A stretch of DNA of 64,000 nt from Diplonema papillatum (taxonomy: Eukaryota; Euglenozoa; Diplonemea; Diplonemida; Diplonemidae), in the NCBI GenBank assembly GCA_030068145.1, contig JAPJBO010000989.1, positions 1 to 64,000 on the forward strand, in the 5' to 3' direction. A model generated the notes under the pieces. It had not been told where the DNA came from. It made no database searches and worked only from the letters and a program-made list of their open reading frames with translations. Numbering within the stretch: the stretch's first letter is position 1; every line of letters starts with the position of its first letter. This document shows positions 1 to 9,400 of this stretch, piece after piece. Made by a program: the position numbers and the translations under genes.

Positions 1-38
1 ACTGGCATGCGAAGAAACTACAGCCTTGTAGTTGACCA

Positions 39-917
39 GTGCTGCCAGGTGCACCAACCGGACGACGGCCTGCGCATTCAGTGCTGCCGGGCGCATCGGC
101 TGACGCGATGGGCTGCCCGAACGCCGACGCGTGCTGCGGACGGGGGCATCACAGGGGTGGTGCTGGCCGCGACAGCAGCAGTGGCGACGGGGGTGGCGGT
201 GGTCGTGGCGGCGGCCGCGGCCGTGGCCGCGGCCGCGGCGGCCGAGGCGGCGGAGACGACAGTGACGGAGACGGTGGCGGCGGCCGCGGCACTGGTCGCG
301 GCCGCGCACGCGGCGGCGGTCGCGGCAGCGGTCGCGGCGGGGATCGCGGCGGCGGCGGCGGTGGCGGTCGCAGCCTAGGCGAGAGCGACGGCCTCACAGG
401 CCGGAAGCGGCGCGCGCCGTCCCCACCTGGAACACCTACCAGCCGTGGCCGGAGGAGGCGGACGACGAAGTCGCCCCCGAAGCGCGCCCCCCCGCCAGCA
501 GGCAGGAAGCGACCCGCGCCATGCACCCCCACGGCCTCTCCCGCAGCCGCGCTGCGCGCACGACGACGACGACGCGCCGATCTCGGCGACGACGGCACTG
601 GCCTCGCCGGCCCGAACACACCGCGCCCACCCGGCCCCGCCCGGCCCTCTTCGATGGCAGGCCCTGACTCGGGCCCTTTTACTGATTCTGGTTCCGACCC
701 TCCACGGGTCACACAACGATCGCGCCCTCCCGCCGGCTCTTCCCGGCTACTCGCGTCCTCCGCATCGCGGCGTGCCTACCGGCGCAAACGAGAAAGCGAA
801 GATTCCGATTCCTTTTCGGATTATGAAATCGTCAGTAGTTTCCAAGAACAGTTGCAACCGACTAGAGTTGCGCCGCGCCGAAAGCGCGGAAAAAGTGACC
901 CTTCTGGAGTCACGTAG
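39..917 (+). CDS. RGG/basic low-complexity protein, copy 1
   Basis: An open frame of 292 codons. Residues about 45-120 are almost entirely Gly and Arg with a few Asp/Ser (RGG/GRGR runs, a composition typical of RNA-binding RGG regions). A Pro/Arg/Ser-rich middle follows, then a more ordinary end with an acidic SEDSDSFSDYEIV patch and a basic Arg/Lys tail ending in SDPSGVT. From about codon 75 to the stop it is matched, in inverted orientation, by the frame at 11143-11790. The protein stays readable in both copies despite substitutions, which argues that the C-terminal two thirds is really coding. The true start is unclear: upstream codons lie in simple GC-rich sequence and an exon junction may precede. 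Function unknown; a nucleic-acid-binding or mobile-element protein is only a guess. Confidence 0.45.
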   Translation: MLPGAPTGRRPAHSVLPGASADAMGCPNADACCGRGHHRGGAGRDSSSGDGGGGGRGGGRGRGRGRGGRGGGDDSDGDGGGGRGTGRGRARGGGRGSGRGGDRGGGGGGGRSLGESDGLTGRKRRAPSPPGTPTSRGRRRRTTKSPPKRAPPPAGRKRPAPCTPTASPAAALRARRRRRADLGDDGTGLAGPNTPRPPGPARPSSMAGPDSGPFTDSGSDPPRVTQRSRPPAGSSRLLASSASRRAYRRKRESEDSDSFSDYEIVSSFQEQLQPTRVAPRRKRGKSDPSGVT

Positions 918-987
918 CGAAAAGCTGGCATAGTGTGGTACTCATTTGCTTGCAAATGACTCCCCACTAACGCAACAAGACGACGAT
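259..987 (+). repeat. Left arm of ~0.72 kb inverted duplication
   Basis: This stretch matches the reverse complement of 11072-11791. The shared part includes the end of the RGG gene, its stop, and about 70 bases after the stop with a CATTTGCTTGCAAATG palindrome. Identity is high but not perfect, with small indels in the GGC repeats. The arms enclose about 10 kb and the two gene copies converge. Confidence 0.8.
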
Positions 988-1170
988 TTCTTGTGATTTT
1001 TTGTGATTTAGAACGATTTTCTTTGTGATTTTTACTGATTTTTTGTGATCTAGAACGATTTTCTGTGACGTCGTCAGCAGGCAGGTGCTGTAGTGCACCT
1101 GGGTTTTAGCGGTTTACCTGTGGGCAGTTTTTTTTAGAGAGTGTTAACACAACCACCAGCTTTGGAAAAA
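988..1170. repeat. Short AT-rich repeats
   Basis: From about 990 to 1066 a motif of the type TTGTGATTTAGAACGATTTTC recurs two to three times with variation. The rest of the stretch to 1170 shows nothing recognisable. Confidence 0.45.
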
Positions 1171-1174
1171 AAAG

Positions 1175-1240
1175 AGTCATGAACGGTCACACGGAGACCA
1201 TAAAACCCCGGAATTTCAAGCGAACTTTAACTCTAAAAAG
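1175..1240 (-). repeat. R3 repeat end next to an acceptor
   Basis: Reading on the plus strand, this is the GAACGGTCAC...CCGGAATTTCAAGCG segment that also precedes acceptors of the megasynthase on the other strand (near 16230 and 35290). Here it is followed by GAAGATTTCAG at 1241-1251, a plausible 3' splice site for the plus-strand exon starting at 1252. Confidence 0.6.
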
Positions 1241-1251
1241 GAAGATTTCAG

Positions 1252-1567
1252 CACCATGGAACCAGCCAATGTCGCAACTGTCGCGCCCCCTGCCGAACCG
1301 GTTACGCAAGTTGCGGTCACGTGCAACGGTATCCAGATGAGTGTGGGGTGCATGGATTTGGCAGATCTGTTCTCCAAGCTCGAATTGTTGGGGATGGAGC
1401 TTTCTTCTGGGACTGTATTCGGTTACGACGGTGACGAGTGGGTATTGTTGGGACCCGGTATTCCCTTCTCCTGCTTCAGCCGCGTCGCATTGCAGGACCC
1501 GGCAGTCGAAGAGAGCAGTCGAAGAGAGCAGGCTGTAGTGGCATTCTGTTATGAGGTTTGCCGATAG
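1252..1567 (+). CDS. Hypothetical small protein or terminal exon
   Basis: An open frame of 103 codons starts at ATG 1256 in a good eukaryotic context (CACCATGG) and ends at 1567. The acceptor-like TTTCAG at 1246-1251 suggests it is either the last exon of a longer gene or a gene with a spliced leader exon. The protein is mixed and globular-looking, with a hydrophobic Leu/Met-rich centre (residues about 30-75) and no motif I recognise. An in-frame near-duplication of a short Glu-Ser-Ser-Arg segment lies near residues 86-92. The R3 repeat immediately upstream is the same family that borders acceptors in the megasynthase, which supports a spliced origin. Function unknown. Confidence 0.4.
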
Positions 1568-1836
1568 GGACCTTCGAGTTGCAACGTAGGATCAGACAGT
1601 TTTGACGCAGCAAGAGGTGTATTGAGACCTGACAAGTGGTTCTTTTCCAAAATCGGGAGAGGGATGGTAATCCACTGTCAAGTCTTTGGGAGGGCAGCCG
1701 ACTCTTTGGATAGGCACCCCTGCGTTGGGCCTCCTCAGCTCACTTTGGAAAATACCCTTTTTCGGTTTTGTGTGGTCGTCTCATCGCGTATATCTCGCGA
1801 TGTACAGCCAGGTCCTCCACAGAAAAGTAAAGTTCC

Positions 1837-2121
1837 ATGTCTTCAGCACATCAGCCAGTTGATCTGCACGGTCCAGCACCCGACCAGCCCTTGCAATCCG
1901 CTCCAGTACAGCCGACCCAGCCTGCAGTACCCGTAGCACTCGTCCAACCGACCCAGCTTGCAGTACAAGCAGCGCTCGTCCAGCCGCAGCCTGGGCAGCA
2001 CCCGGCGACGCAACAGCCGGCCCAGCAGCCTGCAGGGCACGGAAGCCTCGACCAGCAGCCGGCAGCACTTGGAAATTGTTACCTTGACTTTTGTCAGGGA
2101 AATGCACTTAGCAGATATTGA
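1837..2121 (+). CDS. Pro/Gln-rich open frame
   Basis: A 94-codon frame starting ATGTCTTCAGCACAT. It encodes imperfect repeats of VQPTQPAV / LVQPTQLAVQAALVQP type (residues about 23-52) and then GQHPATQQPAQQP. The internal period of 12-15 residues and the Pro/Gln bias indicate either a disordered coding segment or simply translated DNA repeats. The last 15 codons after the repeats look unrelated. There is no homology I can name. Confidence 0.25.
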   Translation: MSSAHQPVDLHGPAPDQPLQSAPVQPTQPAVPVALVQPTQLAVQAALVQPQPGQHPATQQPAQQPAGHGSLDQQPAALGNCYLDFCQGNALSRY

Positions 2122-2295
2122 GCAAACCCCGGAAATTCCCAAAATCCGGAAAAATCGGCAAAAATGGCCGAAAATGGCCAAAATCTGCCAAAAATCTGGA
2201 AAAATCGGCCAAAATGGGCCAGAATCCGAAAAATCCGAAAAAACTGAAAATTTCCGAAAATTTGCTAAAAATTTGCGAAGTACACTTCCCTGGCA
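2122..2295. repeat. Degenerate A-rich simple repeat
   Basis: Irregular repetition of short words of the type CGGAAAAAT, TGGCCAAAA and CCGAAAAAT. No coding signal in either direction. Confidence 0.6.
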
Positions 2296-2299
2296 AAAG

Positions 2300-2500
2300 G
2301 TCCAATGAAATTGAATGCCCTTAGGGGACTAGTCCCCTAAGGGCACATTTTCATTGGGAAGTACTGGGAAATGCACTTCGCAAACTTTTTTGCAAATTCT
2401 TACCAGGAATTGTAATGCAAAATAGGGACTAGTCCCCTATTTTGCATTACAAGGGCACATTTCACATTGGGACTAGTCCCCTAAGGCACTTTTCCCTTTT
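2300..2500. repeat. Palindrome cluster centred on GGGACTAGTCCC
   Basis: A perfect 30-base palindrome spans about 2314-2343 and a 39-base one about 2411-2449. Both have GGGGACTAGTCCCC or GGGACTAGTCCC at the centre, and a third half-copy lies near 2467. Strong cruciform or hairpin potential; resembles a foldback MITE. Confidence 0.6.
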
Positions 2501-2615
2501 TTTTCTCCAAAAGATTTATTTTTGCGCGCGCGCGCGGAAAATTTTGGGGGTCAAAATAACATGGGCACAAAAAAAAAAAAAAGACTTTCTACCCTAATAC
2601 AAAAAAGAACAGCAC

Positions 2616-3745
2616 CTTGCACAGGTCACCCTTGTCCTCGATGGAGCGCGCGGAGGCCCGCCGGGACGGCGAGTGCTCCGCAGACGAGATCGTCGCGACC
2701 GACGCGGTGCGCGTCGTGCGCGAGTCGTCGGAGTTGTTGCCGTGGGGCACCGGGTTTCCGCCGTTGGCGGCCGCGGCCGCGGCCGCCACCGCGTCTGCCG
2801 ACGGCGAAACGGCGGCCGCCGACGACTGCTGCAGGCCGCTCGTCGGAGACGCTGCCTGCGGCAGCGTGCAGTCGTGGGGGTCGTCCCGCTTCCGCTGCGA
2901 CGCAGTGTCGCTGGGTGCGACGGGGGAGAGGTCCCCCGCCGCACTGCGAACAGCATCGGGTGCGGGTTCTTCGCTGAGGCCTGCTTCCGACGCAGCTTGG
3001 AGGATGATGCTTTCCCGGTGTTTGTCGGTCCGGGTTGACGTGCCGAGCTTCAAGCTGACTTCTGCCGCGTCAAGTTCTTTCAACGCGTCGGGCACGTCGT
3101 CCTCGCCGTCTCCCCTGCTTGACCAAAGCGCGGTTTCCCCGTGTTGCAAGCTTTGCCGCCTGTCTCCCGACGACACTTCGTCGTCTTCTTTCAGCTCGAC
3201 TCCGACGTCTTCTTGCGTCGAATACGCGCTGTTTGGCGCCGTGGTGTGGTCGCTGAACGTGGGCTCCGCGGTCTCCGGGGCCCTGGTCTTGAACGGGTTG
3301 CCTCGCCGCTTCCGGTTGCTCGGCAGCAGAGTGGGCGAGTACTCGATCACGTCGTCCACGACCGAGCTCATCAGCGCCACGTCGCGAGCTAGCGCTTCAT
3401 TCTCGCCAAACATTCGGCGCCCGGCTTCGGTTCGACTGCGTGCCCTCGCGGCACGAGCCAGGCGGAACCCACTCCCGCGCTACTACGACCGGATTTGGGC
3501 ACACGCAACCCTCCTTCCGGTTTCGGCTTATTTTCCTTTTTCGGTGGGGAGGGTGTCCGGGTGTGGGGTTGGGGGGGGGGGTCGTTTTTCTTCTGTATTT
3601 TCGTTGTTTTCTTCTGCGAGGCGAGGTGATGTTCGGAGAATATAATAGTTTCAGGGTTCAGAGAGAAGAGTGAGAAAGAGAGGTACTCACGACTTAGCAG
3701 TCCCAGGGCGTCTTCCCGCCCACCCGTATGTGTTCTCGTCGTCAT
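2616..3745 (-). CDS. Two-exon hypothetical gene, C-terminus not found
   Basis: Exon 1 is 3745-3691 (ATG plus 17 further codons and one base), ending at a canonical donor, GTGAGT, at 3690. A compatible acceptor (CCGAAG, AG at 3426-3425) starts exon 2 at 3424, which runs open to 2616 and ends at AAG before GTGCTG. The product (about 288 residues so far) is hydrophilic and low in structure. Residues about 20-45 (FGENEALARDVALMSSVVDD) could form a helix; the rest is rich in Ser, Asp, Glu, Ala and Thr, with a poly-Ala run and a final Ser/Arg-rich segment. The continuation beyond 2616 was not located. No known domain. The opposite strand is also open for 342 codons, but its protein lacks a plausible splice context. 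Confidence 0.45.
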
Positions 3746-3906
3746 CGCTACCGCGCTGACCTTACGAGAGAGTAAGAGGGAAGAATTAGAGCCGGAACAC
3801 GACTACCTAGGTCCTGTTCTGGGGCGCAACGTTTGGTTGCAATGTCACTACGCATCGTTCCTTCGTCGGTTTTTGGAGTGGGTCGCGTCCCTTCCTGGTT
3901 TGAATC
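3746..3906. other. Upstream flank of the two-exon gene
   Basis: Short intergenic stretch between the start codon at 3745 and the 205-base array. I see no TATA box or other clear promoter element. Confidence 0.4.
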
Positions 3907-4365
3907 GCTGCTTCGTCCGGGCTGGTTGCTTCGCGCTTCCTCTTCGTTTTGCATCACCCTCCACTCGCTGCTGTGCGGAAATGCTGCATATAAGTCGAAC
4001 TTCGAGTGCGTGGGCCCCAAAGAAAGGCCCATCACACTGGTTCCAGATTACATAGCCCGGGTCTCTGGGCCGCATCCCCTCCCTGCTCTCGGTCGCCTGG
4101 TCTTGAATCTCGCTGCTTCGTCCGGGCTGGTTGCTTCGCGCTTCCTCTTCGTTTTGCATCACCCTCCACTCGCTGCTGTGCGGAAATGCTGCATATAAGT
4201 CGAACTTCGAGTGCGTGGGCCCCAAAGAAAGGCCCATCACACTGGTTCCAGATTACATAGCCCGGGTCTCTGGGCCGCGTCCCCTCCCTGCTCTCGGTCG
4301 CCTGGTCTTGAATCTCGCTGCTTCGTCCGGGCTGGTTGCTTAGCGCTTCATCATCGTTTTGCATT
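3907..4365. repeat. 205-base tandem repeat, 2.2 copies
   Basis: Copies begin at 3907, 4112 and 4317, each with GCTGCTTCGTCCGGGCTGG. The first two are complete and nearly identical; the third is truncated. A diverged single copy occurs at about 6236-6435. Open frames here are just the repeat translated. Confidence 0.85.
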
Positions 4366-4381
4366 CACCTGTCTCGTGGTT

Positions 4382-4585
4382 CGCTCGTGAAAGCCTACAA
4401 TCGGGTTCGCCTCGCCCAGCTCGCTGTCCGCTCGTGAAAGCCTACAATCGGGTTCACCTAGCCCAGCTCGCGGTCCGCTCGTGAAAGACTACAATCGGGT
4501 TCACCTAGCCCAGCTCGCGGTCCGCTCGTGAAAGACTACAATCGGGTTCACCTAGCCCAGCTCGCGGTCCGCTCGTGAAAGCCTA
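4382..4585. repeat. 47-base tandem repeat, about 4.3 copies
   Basis: CGCTCGTGAAAG recurs at 4382, 4429, 4476, 4523 and 4570 with a constant 47-base spacing, each followed by a CTACAATCGGGTT segment. Confidence 0.9.
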
Positions 4586-5110
4586 AAAAGGAAGGACAAG
4601 GCTGAGCAGAATTGCTTACGAGCACAAACGAAAGGATGTTGTTACCGCTGGGACGACGCCGCGCGAACACGAAAAAGAAGAAAAAAAAGATACAAAGATT
4701 TATTTCGGAGTTCACACTGTTTTGATATAAAACGAATGCGCAGGCGATATCAGCACCGAGCTTCTCTGGAGGGCAGTGGCGTGGTTAGCAAGAACATGCT
4801 TGGGACGGAGATGGGCTTGGCATCGCACTGTCCCCGTCTGCGCATTGTTTCGGTCTTTTCAAGTCACGTACACATAAGGCGGACCCGATATCAGCGCGGA
4901 ACCTGGACGTTTCCCTGGACAGCGGTGTGAGTCTGGTTTGTCCGGCGGCTGTTCGTAGCTCGTCACAGCCGGGACCACCCATGCTACTAGAACACAGGCG
5001 AATCCGTCACGGGAGAAGGCCCGTACGACCGTGTGTGAACAATCAAGCAAGCTCAGGGACCCCCACCCTGACTGTGACTGCAACTACGCTAGACCGAGCA
5101 GACTTCCTTT
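4586..5110. repeat. R5 dispersed repeat, copy 1, with left flank
   Basis: 4586-4780 has no recognisable feature. About 4785-5110 is a diverged copy of R5, a ~300-base family beginning AGAACGTGCTTGGAATGG and containing GGCGGCTGTTCGTAGCTCGTCA. Other copies are at 9115-9400, 46190-46520 and (partly) 59695-59850. Confidence 0.7.
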
Positions 5111-5748
5111 TGTTTTGGTGACAAGCTGCGTAAACGAGTGTGGGGGAGCGTTTGCTTCACCTTCTGCTCACGTGCGCCGCCGCTGTTCGGAAAATGTTCC
5201 TTTCAGTAAATAGAGTTGTAGAATGCAAAGCAAAGCCAGTATCGCAGGCATTTCGTGAAACTGTTGTCGCAACGCATGCTGCTCTGCCAGGGGGGTTTTT
5301 TTTTTGTTGCTAAAATGGCGAAAAGGCGCAGAGTCAAGCGAGTAAAGGCGAACCATCTTGCCTGCATTCTATGTAGTGTGCCGGCAAATAAAGGCGGGCA
5401 CGTGAGTTTGTTTGCATTATGATGAACAGTGCTATCCTACACGGACGGGGGATTTCTTTTTTTCAGTTTCTGGCGACTATCGCGCAGTCAGTTGCATGTG
5501 ACGGTGTTCTTTTTGATTGCTGCTAAATAGTCAACTTCTTTTTCTTTGAGTAAACGTCTCAGGGTACCCATTTTTCTATGGTAGCCGCCTTTCCCTGGAT
5601 CGTAGTTGAGCCACTTCGGCACCCACACAGACAACCTGTGCAGCCGTTTTTTACAGAGACTGGGCTGGGAGTTGCATTCAGGAGCCAAACCATGAACACC
5701 TGGAAAACTAGTTTAGGAGGAATCGAACCGTGGTTGAATGGGATAATT
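5111..5748. other. Intergenic, nothing recognised
   Basis: AT-richer sequence with homopolymer T runs. I see no gene, RNA or clear repeat here. Confidence 0.5.
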
Positions 5749-5749
5749 A

Positions 5750-5818
5750 CAACCCCGTGCGGGACACGAACCCGCAACCTTTGGATTCGAAATTCCTATG
5801 TCGCGCGTGCGAGGCCGG
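5750..5818 (-). pseudogene. tRNA-Arg(TCG)-like sequence
   Basis: On the minus strand there is a D-arm-like GGCC...GCGCGAC segment, a TTTCGAATCC anticodon region with TCG at the anticodon position, the junction AAAGGTT, and a good T-arm (GCGGG-TTCGTGT-CCCGC). The anticodon-to-T-arm part resembles eukaryotic tRNA-Arg(TCG). The acceptor stem does not pair, so this is a degenerate copy or the head of a tRNA-derived SINE rather than a working tRNA. Confidence 0.45.
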
Positions 5819-6235
5819 GACGAAGGTGGTGTCGCTTGCAACTACAGGGTGAACACGCGTCACATTTACCCGCGGTCCGCATACGGGTTCAAAAAAGACA
5901 GGCGCTTCGTTTCGGTTGTGTGTGCCGGTTGATTGTTTTCCCACCCTGTGACATTTCCAGGTTGGGGAATTCTGATCAACCGCAATACACCCTAAGCCCT
6001 TTTTTTTTTTTTTTAGCCTGGCTGCCAAAAAAACGCCAACATTTTGACCCCTGCTACTGTTCGACACACCATGCCTCCCCGGAATTATTTTTAGTATTCG
6101 ACAAATCGAATAATGACACACGTGTTTATTGTTCGACCGGGCCCTTTAAATATGCGAAAGGGGGGGGGTTAGGTCCTGCGTCAGGTAGATGCTAGTTTGG
6201 GGTTTCGACTCCCGCAATATGGGCAGCCCAGTTTG
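5819..6235. other. Intergenic, nothing recognised
   Basis: Contains a poly-T run near 6000 and a G run near 6163. No feature seen. Confidence 0.5.
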
Positions 6236-6440
6236 CGTACGTTCTGCGTATAAGTCGATCTTTGAGTGCGTGAGCCCCTCCGAAGAAAGGTCCATCACAC
6301 TAGTTCCAGGCTACTTAGCCCGGGTCTCTGGGTCGCGTCCCCCTCCTTCTCTTTGTCGCCTGGTCTTGCGTCTTGTTGGCCCGTCCGGGCTGGTCGCTTC
6401 GCGCTTCCCCTTCGTCGTGCATCACCTCGTCTCCACTCCC
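6236..6440. repeat. Diverged copy of the 205-base unit
   Basis: Shares the TATAAGTCGA...GAGTGCGTG...AAGAAAGG.CCATCACACT order with the array at 3907-4365, with about 10-15% differences by eye and a small insertion. Confidence 0.75.
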
Positions 6441-6784
6441 TGCCGCACGGGCTTCTACGGTTTGTGCCACCTGCGACGCGGGTCGCTTTACTGCTTTTCT
6501 GCGCGACGGCTGCTCTCTACTCGTTGCCTTATCCGCGATTGCCGCTTCTCGTACCGACCGCGCCTGCCTTTCCTGTTCTGCCTTTCGCCTCTGGGTCCGT
6601 CGGCCGCCTCAGCTCTGGCGTCCTGCTGTGCTGTCTGGATCTCCTCTCCTTCTTACGTTGCTTGCGCACGTTCTAGGGATAAAAGGAGTCGACTCTGCTC
6701 GCGTGAGCAGGGAACGTCGGTCGTACCCTTTGTTGTCTTTCGTTCAGGCACCGTACTACGGTTGGCCCTTTTTTACATTTTGCG
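6441..6784. other. Pyrimidine-rich GC stretch
   Basis: Strong C/T bias on the plus strand (A/G on the minus). Overlapping open frames exist in several frames, none with a protein-like composition I trust. Confidence 0.35.
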
Positions 6785-6960
6785 CCAGCTTGGAAGGAAA
6801 TGCTCGACAATAGCTGCCAGACAAAGAACCGAAGGGATTCCCAAGTGCTGCAACTACCGAGCGAACGTGAGGTCATGCGGGTCTACCCCAACGCGAACAA
6901 CACACATCACACAAACACAACAGGTCAAAAGTCCTGAGTGAGAAAACAACACCCGCGAAG
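6785..6960 (+). repeat. R2 dispersed repeat
   Basis: Contains GCGCCAGCTTGGAAGGAAATGCTCGAC and further shared words (TGCGGGTCTACCCC, CAAACACAACAGGTCAAA). It is the same family that follows the donor of exon 6 of the megasynthase (27055-26780). Other copies: 18600-18790, 30470-30615 and 51000-51290. Confidence 0.8.
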
Positions 6961-7769
6961 AACAACTTCGCGTTCTTGTGTTCCCGCTAGGTGGTAACGG
7001 CTTTGTCGTTGATTGTTGTTTATATTTGTTGTCCTCTAGAGCCGAGGGGGGCAGTGCTTGGAGTGGCTATGTGCTCAACACCGCACCGGTGGGGGGGAAG
7101 AGTGAAATAATGATTGAAATTGCGGGGTTTAGGGTCTCTGGCGGTGACCAATTCTTAAGGCAACTAATTTTTTTTTTCTTTTGGTACTACAACAGGGCCT
7201 TATATATAAAAACTCCTCCCACGTAACTGTCCATAAATTGCTCGGAGTTACTAAAAATCCCAGTTGCGGCACAACTGCACGTTTATGTACCCGACAGGGT
7301 GCACCTCTTTTGTGGTTGTCACTACTGTCCACCACAGAGACTGTCCTTCGGGAAGCAAAAGAGCCATGCGAAGAAGGCAAGTGTTGGGGTACTGTAGCAG
7401 TGTGCCGGGATCATTCAAGAACGTTGAAGTATGGCTAAAAAAGTGGTGTCACCTGAGGGGGTAATCTCGGCGGACAGCCGCGGTCTTCGCTTTCTTGGCA
7501 ACACGTCATGAAACAGCCAGAAATACCAGCGCCGCAGGCGCGGAAAATTTTTCAAGCTATTGGGCCAGTCGCAGGTTCCAAAATTGAGGCTGTACATTGC
7601 TTATCCAAAGGTGCAGTAACCGGTGCTGTGTACTGCTAGTGTGACTGCTGTACTGTAGCACTACTACTGGACCCCTCAGCCGGGGCATTCTGTGCTTTTT
7701 TTTTTTTTTTTTTTCGTTGCTCGGACTTGGTCCGAGCACCAGACCCATATATAAGCCACTGTACTACAA
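6961..7769. other. Intergenic, nothing recognised
   Basis: AT-rich with poly-T runs near 7170 and 7690. No convincing gene. It ends at the target duplication of the hAT-like element. Confidence 0.5.
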
Positions 7770-8914
7770 CAGTGCTCCCGCTAACCTCACTTTAGGTGAT
7801 ACCGTCTCTACGGATCTTCTCAGCGCAAGCGCTCAGCTTCAGAGGTACGCCACGCTTTGACGCTTCGGTTCGGGAAATTGGTTTCACAGAAGAGGATATC
7901 AAAAGGCAACGAACCCAAGTAGAAATGTGAAAACGGGTTAAGATCGGGGAAAGATTTTGGAAGGTGGCGCATTCGTCGGCGGAGCGTTTGCAGGTGGCGC
8001 ATTGGTGGGCGCCCTTGGACGAATCGGCTCGTGCAGCTTGGCCGGACTGTCTCCGTCTTGGCCGCGTGACAAGGCGACTTCTGTAAACAATTGTATTCCA
8101 AGACAATTCTATTCAACAACTGTCAAGTTCTGCCGGGGCAGGGATTGGCGTGCGTGCTTTGGAATACAATTGTGCACAATTGTATTCCAAGACAATTCTA
8201 TTCAACAACTGTCTACTCTGTAGTTCTGCTGGGGCAGGGATTGGCGTGCGTGCTTTGGAATACAATTGTGCACAATTGTATTCCAAGACAATTCTATTCA
8301 ACAACTGTCAAGTTCTGCCGGGGCAGGGATTGGCGTGCGTGCTTTGGAATACAATTGTGCACAATTGTATTCCAAGACAATTCTATTCAACAACTGTCTA
8401 CTCTGTAGTTCTGCTGGGGCAGGGATTGGCGTGCGTGCTTTGGAATACAATTGTGCACAATTGTATTCCAAGACAATTCTATTCAACAACTGTCTACTCT
8501 GTAGTTCTGCTGGGGCAGGGATTGGCGTGCGTGCTTTGGAAGACAATTGTGCACAATTGTATTCCAAGACAATTCTATTCAACAACTGTCAAGTTCTGCC
8601 GGGGCAGGGATTGGCGTGCGTGCTTTGAATACATAATTGTATTTAGCCCCCCCCCCCCCCCCCTGTAGGCTCTCGCGTTTGGTGCAGGCTACTAGCTTCT
8701 GTTGCTGGGGGGTCCGGTGGGTCCGGGGGGGCTCCGCCCCCCCCCGGCGAACGGTATCAACGGGAAAAGGGTGAGGAATTCCTCATGAGGAATTCCTCAC
8801 CCTCTTTTTTCCAGCCTCTTTTTCTTTTTTTCGACTGTTTCTTGTAGTAAGCGGTCGTTTTTCTTTTTTTTTTTTGAGGAATTCCTCGCACTTTTTTCGT
8901 TAGCGGGAGCACTG
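7770..8914. mobile_element. hAT-like non-autonomous element 1
   Basis: The element starts CAGTGCTCCCGCTAAC and ends with the reverse complement, GTTAGCGGGAGCACTG. It is flanked by an 8-base target duplication with one mismatch: TACTACAA at 7762-7769 and TACCACAA at 8915-8922. An 8-base duplication and a CAGTG end are typical of the hAT superfamily. Inside the right end, GAGGAATTCCTC palindromes occur at 8773, 8787 and 8876, possible subterminal transposase-binding sites. No transposase is encoded. Elements 2 (52629-53405) and 3 (62005-63107) share these features. Confidence 0.8.
8091..8645. repeat. Tandem array of 89/96-base units with a 32-base palindrome
   Basis: Units start at 8091, 8180, 8276, 8365, 8461 and 8557, with periods 89, 96, 89, 96, 96. 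The two lengths differ by a short TCTACTCTGTAG versus TCAAG segment. Where adjacent units meet, TTGGAATACAATTGTG is followed by its exact reverse complement, making a 32-base palindrome. Open frames across the array are translated repeat. Confidence 0.9.
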
Positions 8915-9114
8915 TACCACAACGTATCGTGAACAACTGCTACAAAATACGTAAGAACAGCGTGTTTTTGGTGGTTGAACAGAATTCCCAGACCCGAATG
9001 GGAAGCAGGGTAAAAAGCAAGTGGGAAAATAGTTGATCGACCCGGCACGCACAAAACAAAAGGAGCTCGCCCGTCTTCCTCGGTGTCAAGGATCCAGAGT
9101 TCTTGCGATCCCTG

Positions 9115-9400
9115 GGGGGTGGTTTGCAAGAACGTGCTTGGAATGGATATGCGCTCAACACCGCACTGGTCCCGTGTTTCGGTCCTTTAAGCCACGAACG
9201 CATAAGGCGGACCATCATCAGCGCGGAGTCTGAGTGTCTGCAGACAGGACAGCGGGTGTGTGAGTTTGGTTTCAGGCGGCTGTTCGTAGCTCGTCATAGC
9301 CAGGACCATCCGTGCTACCAGAGCACAGGCGAATCCTTCACGGGGAGAAGGCCCCTACAGCTGTTTGTGACTGCGACTCACTACGCAGCACTGACGTGTC
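9115..9400. repeat. R5 dispersed repeat, copy 2
   Basis: Well-preserved copy of R5 running from GGGTGGTTTGCAAGAACGTGCTTGGAATGG to about 9400. Confidence 0.8.

Noticed and set aside
2617-3645. A 342-codon plus-strand frame opposite the 2.6-3.7 kb gene
   Set aside because: The minus strand has a start, a canonical donor and an in-phase acceptor; the plus product is Ser-rich without domain.
3907-4585. Possible CRISPR-like array
   Set aside because: Repeats are contiguous without unique spacers, and the window is eukaryotic.
6189-6941. A 250-codon plus-strand frame
   Set aside because: Runs through a copy of the 205-base repeat, a pyrimidine-rich stretch and R2; product is Ser/Leu/Cys-rich and not protein-like.
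8113-8668. Frames of 63-172 codons across the 89/96-base array
   Set aside because: Translated tandem repeats with a palindrome; no splice or start support.
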